13,551 bases of DNA from Capsulimonas sp. (GTDB taxonomy: Bacteria > Armatimonadota > Armatimonadia > Armatimonadales > Capsulimonadaceae): assembly GCA_025963815.1 (NCBI GenBank), contig JAOQAA010000531.1:1-13551 (forward strand), written 5' to 3'. A program made the translations under genes and the position numbers. Of this stretch, positions 1 through 6,867 are shown piece by piece. How positions within the stretch are numbered: the first letter of the stretch is position 1; every line of letters starts with the position of its first letter. The notes beneath the pieces were generated by a model, which worked only from the letters and a program-made list of their open reading frames with translations, did no database searches and was not told the origin of the DNA.

Positions 1-162
1 GGCCTGATCATGGGAATCGCCGAGATCATGGTGGTGGCCTACGGATCACGCATCGGTGTGCCGGACACTTACCGGGACGCCGTGGCGTTCTTCCTGCTGA
101 TTCTGATTCTGCTGGTGCGTCCGGCGGGCCTGCTGGGCAAGTTCGCTCCTGAGAAGGTCTGA
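1..162 (+). CDS. livH: Branched-chain amino-acid ABC transporter permease LivH, C-terminal end (partial)
   Basis: The open frame enters from the left edge and ends at TGA 160-162, giving 53 residues. The visible tail has a hydrophobic helix (AFFLLILILLV) followed by the short ending RPAGLLGK, which is characteristic of LivH-type inner-membrane permeases of the high-affinity branched-chain amino-acid (or amide/urea) ABC importers. The next gene is livM, only 33 bp downstream and on the same strand, and the LivH-LivM pair forms the transmembrane channel in this transporter class. The 5' part lies outside the window, so full length cannot be judged. Substrate cannot be read from this fragment. 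Confidence 0.85.
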   Translation, partial: GLIMGIAEIMVVAYGSRIGVPDTYRDAVAFFLLILILLVRPAGLLGKFAPEKV

Positions 163-195
163 CGCTTCGACGTGGTTTAGGAGATTTGTACGCTC

Positions 196-1296
196 GTGCC
201 TGACGCTATCAAGAAAATCCCCCCGTTTGTACGCCAGCTGATTGCGATTTTTGTAATCGGCGCCGTGCTGCTCGTCGTGAACGGCGTTGTCGAAGGACCG
301 CGTTTCGGTCAATACCGCGAAAGCATTTTGATCTTTTGCGGAATCAATATCGTGCTGGCGGTGGCTCTGAATATTGTTAACGGCTTTACCGGCCAATTTT
401 CACTTGGCCACATCGGTTTCTACGCGATCGGTGCGTATGTGACAGCCGCATTCGCCACCTACGGCCACGATCGCTTTTTCTCGGGCCTGCCCATCGACGG
501 TTCGTCTCCGTCCATCCTCCATCAGATCGTCCCGGTCTTTGTGCTGACCACGGCGGCGGGCCTCGCGGCCGCCGTCGCCGGTCTCGTGGTCGGGCTGCCG
601 TCACTGCGCCTGCGTGGTGATTATCTAGCGATCATTACGCTCGGCTTCGCGCAGATCATCCAGGTGATTATCCGCAATATCAAAGCCGTCGACGGCGCAA
701 CTTCGTTCAATGGCATCGCACATGGCAATACGACGATCCTGACGCCACATCTCACGAACTTCCTGTGGGTCTATGTCGCCGTCGCGGTCATCCTCTGGGT
801 GGCTTACGCTCTGCGCTTCTCCACCCACGGCCTCGCCTTCCTCGCCGTTCGTGACGACGAGATCGCCGCTGAGTCCATGGGGATCAACACGACCCGCTAC
901 AAAGTGATTGCTTTCCTGATCAGCGCCTACTTCACCGGCGTCGCCGGCTCGCTCTTCGCGCTCTACCTGCCGTCGCTTTCGAACGATCAGTTCTCCTTCG
1001 TCCGCTCCATCGACATCCTGGTCATGGTTGTCCTGGGCGGCCTCGGCAGCATCAGCGGCGTCACTCTCGCCGCCATCCTTCTGACGACCCTTCCCGAGTT
1101 CCTGCGCTCGGTGGATCAGTATCGTCTGGTCATCTATCCTCTGCTCTTGATCTTGCTGATGCTGACGCGGCCGCAGGGGATTTTTGGGCGTGATGAAATG
1201 TCGAAGACATGGCTGATGGGGCAGTGGAAGGCGATCCGAGGAGTATTTGTGCGGAAGAAGCGGCCCTCACCCTCGGTCCCTCTCCCGCCCGGCTAA
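196..1296 (+). CDS. livM: Branched-chain amino-acid ABC transporter permease LivM
   Basis: This 366-residue polytopic membrane protein partners LivH in the import channel for branched-chain amino acids or related substrates. Signature segments are GFTGQFSLGHIGFYAIGAY near residues 55-75, the loop GDYLAIITLGFAQIIQVI near 140-160, and the AESMGINTTRYK and GGLGSISG segments that contact the ATPase in this family. The start is GTG at 196, with an AGGAG-like site at about 179-183. Length is normal for LivM. The last eleven residues (PSPSVPLPPG-like) and the TAA stop are encoded by the left arm of an inverted repeat at 1263-1320, so the original C-terminus may have been replaced. No livG, livF or binding-protein gene follows: the next gene is an unrelated nuclease cassette, so the ATPases must lie upstream or elsewhere. 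Confidence 0.92.
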   Translation: MPDAIKKIPPFVRQLIAIFVIGAVLLVVNGVVEGPRFGQYRESILIFCGINIVLAVALNIVNGFTGQFSLGHIGFYAIGAYVTAAFATYGHDRFFSGLPIDGSSPSILHQIVPVFVLTTAAGLAAAVAGLVVGLPSLRLRGDYLAIITLGFAQIIQVIIRNIKAVDGATSFNGIAHGNTTILTPHLTNFLWVYVAVAVILWVAYALRFSTHGLAFLAVRDDEIAAESMGINTTRYKVIAFLISAYFTGVAGSLFALYLPSLSNDQFSFVRSIDILVMVVLGGLGSISGVTLAAILLTTLPEFLRSVDQYRLVIYPLLLILLMLTRPQGIFGRDEMSKTWLMGQWKAIRGVFVRKKRPSPSVPLPPG

Positions 1297-1320
1297 AGCC
1301 TGGGAGAGGGATGTCCAGGG
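1263..1320 (+). repeat. Left inverted-repeat arm of the DUF559 cassette
   Basis: This 58-bp arm pairs with 1734-1791 (57 of 58 identical after reverse complement). It contains an internal palindrome, CCCTCTCCC at 1279-1287 region pairing with GGGAGAGGG at about 1302-1310. It encodes the last residues and the TAA stop of livM. The hairpin could act as a transcription terminator or a transcript stabiliser for the liv operon. Confidence 0.85.
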
Positions 1321-1365
1321 ATCGTGGCCAAAACGTGTTTGACTTTGGGTTAGGGAAGTTTTGCA

Positions 1366-1761
1366 ATGCGATATCAAGATGATAAGCGAACGGAAATGGC
1401 GCGAGATTTACGCAGTCGCGAGACAAACAGTGAGGCTATTCTTTGGGAGCATTTGTGTGGTTCACGCTTTGAAGGCTTGAAATTTCGTCGCCAGCGGCCG
1501 ATCGGTCCTTACATTGTGGACTTTGCCTGCGAGTCTCTGAACTTGATTGTTGAGATCGACGGCTCCGTTCACGAAACCGCCGAAGCAAAAGAATACGATG
1601 TACAGCGCGATGAGTATCTTTCCGCAGCAGGATACATGATCATAAGAGTGTCCGCCACGCAAGTAGAAACCCAAATTCTCCAAGTACGCCTAATTCTTTC
1701 AGCGACTATTGCCAAGATACGTTTGGCCCCTGCCCCTGGACATCCCTCTCCCAGGCTTTAG
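1366..1761 (+). CDS. DUF559 domain protein, predicted endonuclease-like fold
   Basis: This 131-residue protein matches the DUF559 family, which is related to Vsr and restriction-endonuclease-like nucleases. Visible hallmarks are RDLRSRETNSEAILWEHL (about 13-30), KFRRQRPIGPYIVDF (39-53), LIVEIDGSVH (60-69) and a C-terminal strand-helix ending in GYMIIRVSATQV. D52, E63, D65 and H69 are the likely acidic/histidine active-site positions by analogy with the fold. No biochemical role is established for the family that I can cite. The start may be ATG 1366 or the in-frame ATG 1396, which fits the family's usual N-terminus better; neither has a strong ribosome binding site. The last residues (GHPSPRL) and the TAG stop come from the right inverted-repeat arm. 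It is the only gene of the cassette, and its G+C is lower than its neighbours'. Confidence 0.85.
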   Translation: MRYQDDKRTEMARDLRSRETNSEAILWEHLCGSRFEGLKFRRQRPIGPYIVDFACESLNLIVEIDGSVHETAEAKEYDVQRDEYLSAAGYMIIRVSATQVETQILQVRLILSATIAKIRLAPAPGHPSPRL

Positions 1762-1791
1762 CCGGGTGGGAGAGGGACCGAGGGTGAGGGC
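1734..1791 (-). repeat. Right inverted-repeat arm of the DUF559 cassette
   Basis: This is the reverse complement of 1263-1320 with a single difference. In this copy the internal hairpin stem is one pair longer (CCCTCTCCCA with TGGGAGAGGG, read on the minus strand). It provides the stop codon of the DUF559 gene and ends 6 bp before the stop codon of the convergent FlhB-like gene at 1798. Confidence 0.85.
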
Positions 1792-1797
1792 TGCATC

Positions 1798-2079
1798 CTA
1801 TCGCATTTTCCCATTCTGTCGATAAACAAACGAAATCACTTCCGCCACTACCCGAAACAGCTCCGGCGGGATGCTTGATCCTACTTCCAGGCTCGACAGT
1901 GCGCCGGCGAGGGCGGCGTCCTGGCGAATGTGGATGTTGTTTTCCTTCGCGACGCGCACGATATCTTCGGCGACGAATCCCTTGCCGCTGGCGACGACCT
2001 TGGGAGCGTCGCCGGCTTTGGCGTCGTAACGCAGCGCTACGGCGTTTTTTGTCGTTGGTTTTTGGGTTGGGTCTTGCAT
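1798..2079 (-). CDS. FlhB C-terminal-domain-like protein (YlqH/FlhB2 type)
   Basis: This 93-residue soluble protein corresponds to the cytoplasmic domain of the flagellar/type III export switch protein FlhB, without the membrane part. Matching blocks are AVALRYDAKAGDAPKVVASGKG (residues 14-34), the helix AEDIVRVAKENNIHI, DAALAGAL, and the ending IPPELFRVVAEVISFVYR. The self-cleaving NPTH motif of true FlhB is absent; the equivalent stretch reads KPTTKNAVAL. This agrees with the stand-alone YlqH-type relatives, whose function is not settled. It lies 13 bp after a FliK-like gene on the same strand, the pairing seen in Bacillus as ylqG-ylqH. FliK normally acts on the FlhB C-domain, so the two products may interact. 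Confidence 0.8.
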   Translation of the reverse strand: MQDPTQKPTTKNAVALRYDAKAGDAPKVVASGKGFVAEDIVRVAKENNIHIRQDAALAGALSSLEVGSSIPPELFRVVAEVISFVYRQNGKMR

Positions 2080-2092
2080 GGTCTTAACTTTG

Positions 2093-3283
2093 CTACACGC
2101 GCCAATCGACGCAGGCGCGGGGGGTGACGAGGGCTTCGCCGCCGTGCCAGAGCGGAGTCCATTCGGCGCGGGTGGCGCAGGTGATCGTGCTGGCGGGCCA
2201 GCCCAGAGCGGCGAGCGATTGGCTGAGCTCGGCGGTTTGACGGGTGAATAGCCGCGTCGTCGCGGGCTTCTCGCAGTGGACGTGGCAGGCGAGACGGCCT
2301 TCGAGGGTGCCGCTGAGAATGAACTCCATTAAGCCCAGGCGTGTCGTGGTAAGGCGAATGGTAGCCTTGAGATAGGCCGTGTCATCGGGCATGTCGTCAA
2401 TGCCTTCGGCGTCGTCATCCCACGGCGTCAGATGCATCTCCACCATCGTCTGCTCGCCGGGAAACTGCAGCGGCATCGCCAGATACATGGGGATGTTCGC
2501 GGGGGCGTCGTGCGCGCGTCCCGCCGCCTGATTGAGAAGCTGCTGTCCTTCGATGTGCGAGGCGAGGGCGTCCGCTCCGTTACGGATATTACGGTCGCCG
2601 ATCGTTGCCGCGATGCCGAGAAGTGTGGAGTGCTGGTCGCGAATGACGTGCGGCGCTGCGCCTTCCTTCAGGGCTTTCAAAATGCGGTTTTCCGTGCTCT
2701 GCCCGATTTGACGCGCCTGCAAGTGCAGCTGCTGCGCCAGCGATTCGGGGTCGGAGCCGGCTTCGAGATTGAGAGCTAGCCACTGCATGACCTCTGGCGG
2801 CAGGGTTTTGCTGGCGGGTATCCCATTGATAATTGTGCTTAAAGCGCGCAGCGCCGCCGGACTGGTCGGGAGGTCATTGGCGCGAGCGAGCGCGAACGCC
2901 ATCGGCAGGGCGCCCGGCGCGGCGGCGAGCGATGCGTGCGCATTGGCGATCGTCTGTAAATTGAGCGGCAGGCCGAGCTGCGTGAACGCCTTCGCGATGT
3001 CCATGTTCTGCGCGGTCGCCGGAGCGCCCAGGGAAAGCAGTTCCGTCCGAAGCATCTCCGCCGTCAGTGTGACGGTTGTGCGCTGATCCGTGGGCGTGGG
3101 CGCGGCGCCAGCGAGCACGGACGCCGCCTTGTCCTGGACAAGGCGCGAAAGGCCGCCGATCAGACCGAGCGCTGCTCCCGGGAAGCTAGGCCTCCCCATA
3201 TCCATGGATGATTCGATGCGCATAGTTGACTTGCCGGGCAGGAAGCGGCGCCGTGTACGGCGAACTCTGTGACCTATATCCAT
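2093..3283 (-). CDS. FliK-like (hook-length-control-like) protein, YlqG type
   Basis: This 396-residue protein has an alanine/leucine-rich, probably helical N-terminal two-thirds and a compact C-terminal region. The latter (about 275-365: YLAMPLQFPGE, then TIRLTTTRLGLMEFILSGTLEGRLACHV, then TAELSQSLAALGW) resembles the FliK/Flg_hook C-terminal domain, in which a strand pair is followed by a helix. The assignment rests largely on this region and on the FlhB-tail-like gene directly downstream. The start is uncertain. ATG 3283 has an AGGAAA site 11 nt upstream, but the first 20 residues are arginine-rich and unconvincing. ATG 3223 (MRIESSMDMG) is a plausible alternative, giving 376 residues. No flagellar structural genes are in view, so a role outside the flagellum is possible. 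Confidence 0.55.
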   Translation of the reverse strand: MDIGHRVRRTRRRFLPGKSTMRIESSMDMGRPSFPGAALGLIGGLSRLVQDKAASVLAGAAPTPTDQRTTVTLTAEMLRTELLSLGAPATAQNMDIAKAFTQLGLPLNLQTIANAHASLAAAPGALPMAFALARANDLPTSPAALRALSTIINGIPASKTLPPEVMQWLALNLEAGSDPESLAQQLHLQARQIGQSTENRILKALKEGAAPHVIRDQHSTLLGIAATIGDRNIRNGADALASHIEGQQLLNQAAGRAHDAPANIPMYLAMPLQFPGEQTMVEMHLTPWDDDAEGIDDMPDDTAYLKATIRLTTTRLGLMEFILSGTLEGRLACHVHCEKPATTRLFTRQTAELSQSLAALGWPASTITCATRAEWTPLWHGGEALVTPRACVDWRV

Positions 3284-3294
3284 TATCGGCGAAA

Positions 3295-3306
3295 TTTCCT
3301 AGGAAA
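3295..3306. promoter_or_regulatory. Palindromic Shine-Dalgarno shared by two divergent genes
   Basis: TTTCCTAGGAAA is a perfect 12-bp palindrome in the 28-bp gap between the divergent starts 3283 (-) and 3312 (+). Read on either strand it presents AGGAAA, giving a ribosome binding site 5 nt before ATG 3312 and 11 nt before ATG 3283. The gap is too short to hold both promoters, so at least one promoter must lie inside the opposite gene. Confidence 0.5.
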
Positions 3307-3311
3307 ATCAG

Positions 3312-4037
3312 ATGACGAACCCCAATCCGCCAATTCAAGCGATCTTTTTAGATATCGGCGACACCCTGGTCTTTGATTCGCCCAGCCAGATCGACCGCGT
3401 CCATCAGGCCGCCGTAGCCTGCGGTCTGGACCTGGAGCATGAAAAAATGTCCGCCGCCTTCCGCCCCGTGGAGGATTACGCGCTGGGACGTTACGTTCAG
3501 GGCGAAACGCAGGACGATCCGCGCGTCGCGCGGCAGTGCATGGATGTCCTGCTGGAGCAGTTCGGCGCCGAAGCGCTGGATGACGAAGGCTGGGAAAATC
3601 TCAGCACCGCTTACGCCGAGGCGCCGTTCACCCGCACGTTACGTCCCGAGGCGCTGGAGCTGCTGTCAGATCTCAAGGAGCGCGGCTTCAAGATCGGCGT
3701 CGTTTCCGATTGGACGATCGATCTGGAGACGCTGCTGACGGAAATGGGCGTGCGTCCTTACCTCGACGCATTGGCCGTCTCCGACATCGTCGGCTGCACA
3801 AAGCCCGATCCGCGAATCTTTGAGGACGCCCTGGCGCAGGCGGGCGTATCGCCATCGGAAACGATCCACATCGGCGACTTCTTCGAACTCGATGTCGCGG
3901 GCGCTCGCGCCGCCGGCCTGAGCGCCGGCCTATTCGACTGGCGCGGCCGCACCCCGGACGCCGACTGCCCGCGATTTGAAACATTCGACGAAATGGCGGC
4001 CTACCTGCGCGCCCTGCCAGCGGTGGTGAAGGGGTAG
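3312..4037 (+). CDS. HAD-superfamily hydrolase (haloacid dehalogenase-like phosphatase family)
   Basis: This 241-residue protein carries the four HAD motifs: motif I LDIGDTL with nucleophile D14 and T18, motif II VVSDWT with S132, motif III KPDPRIF with K164, and motif IV IGDFFELD with D189 and D194. A helical cap lies between motifs I and II (about 25-100), as in subfamily I members. In motif I the usual second aspartate (DxD) is glycine (D-I-G-D-T), a variant seen in some HAD branches; it may change acid/base chemistry. The substrate cannot be predicted. The start ATG 3312 has AGGAAA 5 nt upstream. The final codons and the TAG stop lie in the outer arm of the REPIN-like element starting near 4030. 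The gene is divergent from the FliK-like gene and not obviously linked to it. Confidence 0.85.
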   Translation: MTNPNPPIQAIFLDIGDTLVFDSPSQIDRVHQAAVACGLDLEHEKMSAAFRPVEDYALGRYVQGETQDDPRVARQCMDVLLEQFGAEALDDEGWENLSTAYAEAPFTRTLRPEALELLSDLKERGFKIGVVSDWTIDLETLLTEMGVRPYLDALAVSDIVGCTKPDPRIFEDALAQAGVSPSETIHIGDFFELDVAGARAAGLSAGLFDWRGRTPDADCPRFETFDEMAAYLRALPAVVKG

Positions 4038-4199
4038 GTTTTTGTTCGGCAACCTTCACCGGGTGCCATGCCTGTAGCTTTGGACAGGCATGTGCTGCGA
4101 TCGAGAAGAAACGCTGCGTTCTGCCTCGTACGTGAAACATGTCTGTCCAGGGCTACAGACATGCCACCCGATAGTCGATGTATCGAAGAACCTACCCCT
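4030..4199. repeat. REPIN-like element: two inverted REP-type hairpins with outer inverted arms
   Basis: The outer arms AGGGGTAGGTT (4030-4040) and AACCTACCCCT (4189-4199) are perfect reverse complements. Inside, 4060-4092 and 4138-4170 are inverted copies matching at 28 of 33 positions. Each inner copy is itself a hairpin with a perfect 9-bp stem: CATGCCTGT/ACAGGCATG on the left and CATGTCTGT/ACAGACATG on the right. The C-G to T-A difference between them keeps pairing, as expected of selected structure. Both are preceded by GGGTGSCATG in their own orientation. It fills the gap between the HAD gene and the VWA gene and supplies the HAD stop codon. No gene is seen in 4038-4267. Confidence 0.75.
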
Positions 4200-4228
4200 A
4201 TGAAGTGAGGGCCGGGGGCATCTTCTCT

Positions 4229-4258
4229 TAATCCCCCAGAATTGGGGCGGAGGGGCGA
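4229..4258 (-). repeat. Degenerate single copy of the C/G-rich hairpin repeat family
   Basis: CCCCCA-GAAT-TGGGG forms a small hairpin (about 4233-4247), followed by CGGAGGGGCG. Read on the minus strand it resembles the arms of the inverted repeat at 12980-13107 (CCCCAAT.CTGGGGGA core). It lies just upstream of the VWA gene. Its GGAGG (4249-4253) is the only ribosome-binding-site-like sequence for the TTG start at 4268, although the 14-nt spacing is long. Confidence 0.45.
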
Positions 4259-4267
4259 AATCCTAAC

Positions 4268-6844
4268 TTGCTGACCCTTCAAGAACCCCGCCTCTTTCTT
4301 CTCATCCCACTTTTATTGCTGCTGTTACTCTGGGCGGCGCGACCCAACTACGTTGGCCTTCGCCGTCGCGTCCTCATCATCACAATTGCGCTGCGCGTTC
4401 TCACATTGACATCGATCGTGGCGGCGCTTGCCGGGCCGGCGTTTGTTCAGAAATCCGACCGTCTCGCCGTGATCTTTGTGGTGGATGTTTCGCGCTCCAT
4501 GACGCCCGCGGCTCAGGGGCGCGCTCTGAAGTATGTCCAAGACGCGCTGGCGTCGAAGCATTCGGCGGACGCTGCCGGGGTGGTTGTCTTTGCGCGGGAT
4601 GCGCGGCCCAGCGTGACTGTGTCCGATCTCGTACAGCAGATCTCTTCTCTCAAGGCGAATGGGATCGCCAGGGAAGCGACGGATCTAGAGCATGCGCTGC
4701 GTATGGCGTCCGCGATGTTCCCGGAGGACCGAGCGAAGAAGATCGTGCTGCTGAGCGATGGGAACGAGACGGCCGGCGATGTCCAGGCGCTCACGCCGTC
4801 TCTGGCGGCCAGCCATATTCTCGTCGATGTCGCCGACGTCTTTCCTCCTGACAAATCCCTGCCTCCCGAAGCGCTCGTACGCCCACTCGCATTAGTCTCC
4901 CGCGTCGCCGTTCGTGCGCCGTTTGCTATTCCCGTTCATGTTTGGAGTTCACAGGCGCAAGCGGCCACGCTGACGCTACGTGGCGACGGTAAGGTCGTGT
5001 CACGGCGTGTCGTGCGCTTACCGGCAGGGGACAGTCTCTGGGAGTTTACGGAAACGATGGCGCGCCCGGGATCGCGCCGTTTTCGGGTGACGCTTTCTGC
5101 GGCTCACGATACGATGGCGGCGAACAACGAAGTTTATGGGGGCATCCGGGCCAACGGATCGCTTCGTGTGCTTTATCTAACGGCGGACCGCGCGGCGGGA
5201 AGCGAGATGCGTGGGCTGTTGTCGCGGGGCGGGGTGGAAGTTGTCATTCGTTCGCCAGGCTCGGCGCCGATGGATGTTTCGGATCTATCACAATTCGACG
5301 GAGTGATTGTGGGCGATGTCATGGCGGAGCAATTGGGGGCGCCGGCGATGCTTGCGATCCATAATGCCGTTCACGACGATGGGGTCGGGCTGGGGATGAT
5401 CGGCGGCGAGCGAGGCTTCGCGGGCGGCGGCTATGCCGGAACGCCGCTGGACGCCGCGCTGCCGGTGGAGATGGACCGCAAGGGGGACTTGCGCACGCCG
5501 CCGGCGGCGATTGTGGTGGCGCTGGACGCATCGGGGTCCATGGCGCGGCTCGAAGACGGCGTGCAGAAGCTGCAATTGGGCGCCAAGGCCGCCGTGGAAT
5601 TGATGCGGGCGCTGAAGCCGGACGATCGGGTGGCGGTCACGATCGTCCGGGAAAACACACAGATCGTCCTGCCCCTGCAAGCCGCCGCGAACACCAAGCC
5701 GCTGGAAGAGTCGATCGATGCGCTGTCGGCGGGCGGCGGCGGGATCTACTGCCGCACAGCTTTGGAGGATGCGTATACGATCCTTCGCACATCGAACGCT
5801 CCTGTCCGCCATGTGATCCTGGTGGCGGACACCGCCGATTCGGAGCAGCCGGAAGGCAGCATCGAACTGGCGCGCCGTATGAAACGTGATGGGGTGACTG
5901 TGTCGGTCTGCGGCATCGGCGGTGAAACCGACCGTGACGCCGCTTTTCAGCGCGCGCTGGCGCGCGCCGGCGGCGGGCAGTCGGTGATTGTGGGGGAGGC
6001 GGAGCAGCTTCCGGCGGCGTTTGTGCGCGACGCCCAGCAATTGCAGTCACAGGCGTTTGCCGAGCGTCCGGCCGCGTTGTCGGTCTCCGCCGAGGCGCCG
6101 ATGCTGGCGGGCCTGCCGCTCGCGACAATCCCGCCGGTGCTCGGTTACGACTACGTGCGTCCCAAGACCGGCTCCAGCGTCGCGCTGGCGACGGCCGATA
6201 GCCGTGAGCCGATCCTCGCTTACGGCCGGTTCGGCCAGGGACGGACCTTCGCATTCGCCTCAGACGGCGCCGCGCATTGGACGGCGCCCTGGGCGGATTG
6301 GCCGGGCCGCCGCGCCTTTTGGTCGCAGCTCATCCGGTGGGCTGTGCAGCCGGAGCAAGACTCGGACCTGCGCGTTCATGTTGACGAGAGCGATGGAGTG
6401 GGGCGCATTCTCGTCACGGCGCCCAGCAGCGCGAAGGTCGGCGATTATCAGGCGTTTGTCACCGCGCCGAGCCTTGCGCGAAGCGCTGTTCCTCTCAGCC
6501 CCACGGATGCGCACGGCGCCGAGGGAAGCTTTGCGATGGATCAAACGGGCGCTTATTCTCTCTCCATCGTCTCGCGCTTCGAGGTGTCCGGCTCGAAAAC
6601 CGCGCAATTCGTGGTACCATATTCGCCAGAGTTTCTCCGCGTTCGCCCGGATCGTCCACGGCTTATTCGCCTGTCGGCTGTGTCCGGCGGCGTGTACGCA
6701 CAGCCTCCGGACCGTGTGTTTCGCGACCAAACCGCCTGGGTGACCGCCGAGCAGCCGCTTGCGCCGCTGCTGCTGCTCCTGGGCGCATTCTGCTTTCTCG
6801 GCGAACTTGCCTGGCGGGCGGGTGTACTGCGCACCCCGAAGTAA
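4268..6844 (+). CDS. Large membrane protein with two VWA domains and a central glutamine-amidotransferase-like region
   Basis: This 858-residue protein has two N-terminal membrane helices (about 8-22 and 35-58), in the style of BatA-like proteins, and one near the C-terminus (about 830-849). VWA domain 1 starts near 68 with the MIDAS motif DVSRS (D73, S75, S77) and has SDGNET near 163-168. A middle region from about 298 (LRVLYLTAD through GLGMIGGERGFAGGG) resembles the class I glutamine-amidotransferase-like fold without an evident catalytic triad. VWA domain 2 starts near 414 with DASGS (D420, S422, S424). Both MIDAS sites look intact, so metal-dependent protein binding is expected, mostly outside the cytoplasmic membrane. 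The start is taken as TTG 4268, since an in-frame stop at 4229-4231 leaves no ATG or GTG upstream. Function is unknown. The gene reads into pyrK after 23 bp, though a functional link is not obvious. Confidence 0.8.
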   Translation: MLTLQEPRLFLLIPLLLLLLLWAARPNYVGLRRRVLIITIALRVLTLTSIVAALAGPAFVQKSDRLAVIFVVDVSRSMTPAAQGRALKYVQDALASKHSADAAGVVVFARDARPSVTVSDLVQQISSLKANGIAREATDLEHALRMASAMFPEDRAKKIVLLSDGNETAGDVQALTPSLAASHILVDVADVFPPDKSLPPEALVRPLALVSRVAVRAPFAIPVHVWSSQAQAATLTLRGDGKVVSRRVVRLPAGDSLWEFTETMARPGSRRFRVTLSAAHDTMAANNEVYGGIRANGSLRVLYLTADRAAGSEMRGLLSRGGVEVVIRSPGSAPMDVSDLSQFDGVIVGDVMAEQLGAPAMLAIHNAVHDDGVGLGMIGGERGFAGGGYAGTPLDAALPVEMDRKGDLRTPPAAIVVALDASGSMARLEDGVQKLQLGAKAAVELMRALKPDDRVAVTIVRENTQIVLPLQAAANTKPLEESIDALSAGGGGIYCRTALEDAYTILRTSNAPVRHVILVADTADSEQPEGSIELARRMKRDGVTVSVCGIGGETDRDAAFQRALARAGGGQSVIVGEAEQLPAAFVRDAQQLQSQAFAERPAALSVSAEAPMLAGLPLATIPPVLGYDYVRPKTGSSVALATADSREPILAYGRFGQGRTFAFASDGAAHWTAPWADWPGRRAFWSQLIRWAVQPEQDSDLRVHVDESDGVGRILVTAPSSAKVGDYQAFVTAPSLARSAVPLSPTDAHGAEGSFAMDQTGAYSLSIVSRFEVSGSKTAQFVVPYSPEFLRVRPDRPRLIRLSAVSGGVYAQPPDRVFRDQTAWVTAEQPLAPLLLLLGAFCFLGELAWRAGVLRTPK

Positions 6845-6867
6845 TGAATTAAAGGATAGAAACCAGG

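Larger units (their letters stand above)
1263..1791. mobile_element. Candidate mini-element: DUF559 gene bracketed by 58-bp inverted repeats
   Basis: A 529-bp unit is bounded by arms at 1263-1320 and 1734-1791 that are reverse complements over 58 bp with one mismatch (1287 against 1767). Weaker similarity continues inward (ggccaaaacgt near 1326-1337 against its complement near 1719-1729). Each arm folds on itself: CCCTCTCCC pairs with GGGAGAGGG around an inner GGC-TAAA-GCC hairpin. The only gene inside is a DUF559 nuclease-like protein. A hand count over 1381-1680 gives about 50% G+C, visibly lower than the flanking livM sequence. No target-site duplication and no transposase are visible, so mobility is inferred. 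The unit could instead be two independent REP-like palindromes flanking a passenger gene. Confidence 0.6.

Noticed and set aside
1321..1367. Promoter TTGACT (1339-1344) with TGCAAT (1362-1367) before the DUF559 gene
   Set aside because: The spacing is 17 bp, but the -10 matches only four of six positions and overlaps the first possible start codon. Too weak to list, although it would favour the start at 1396.
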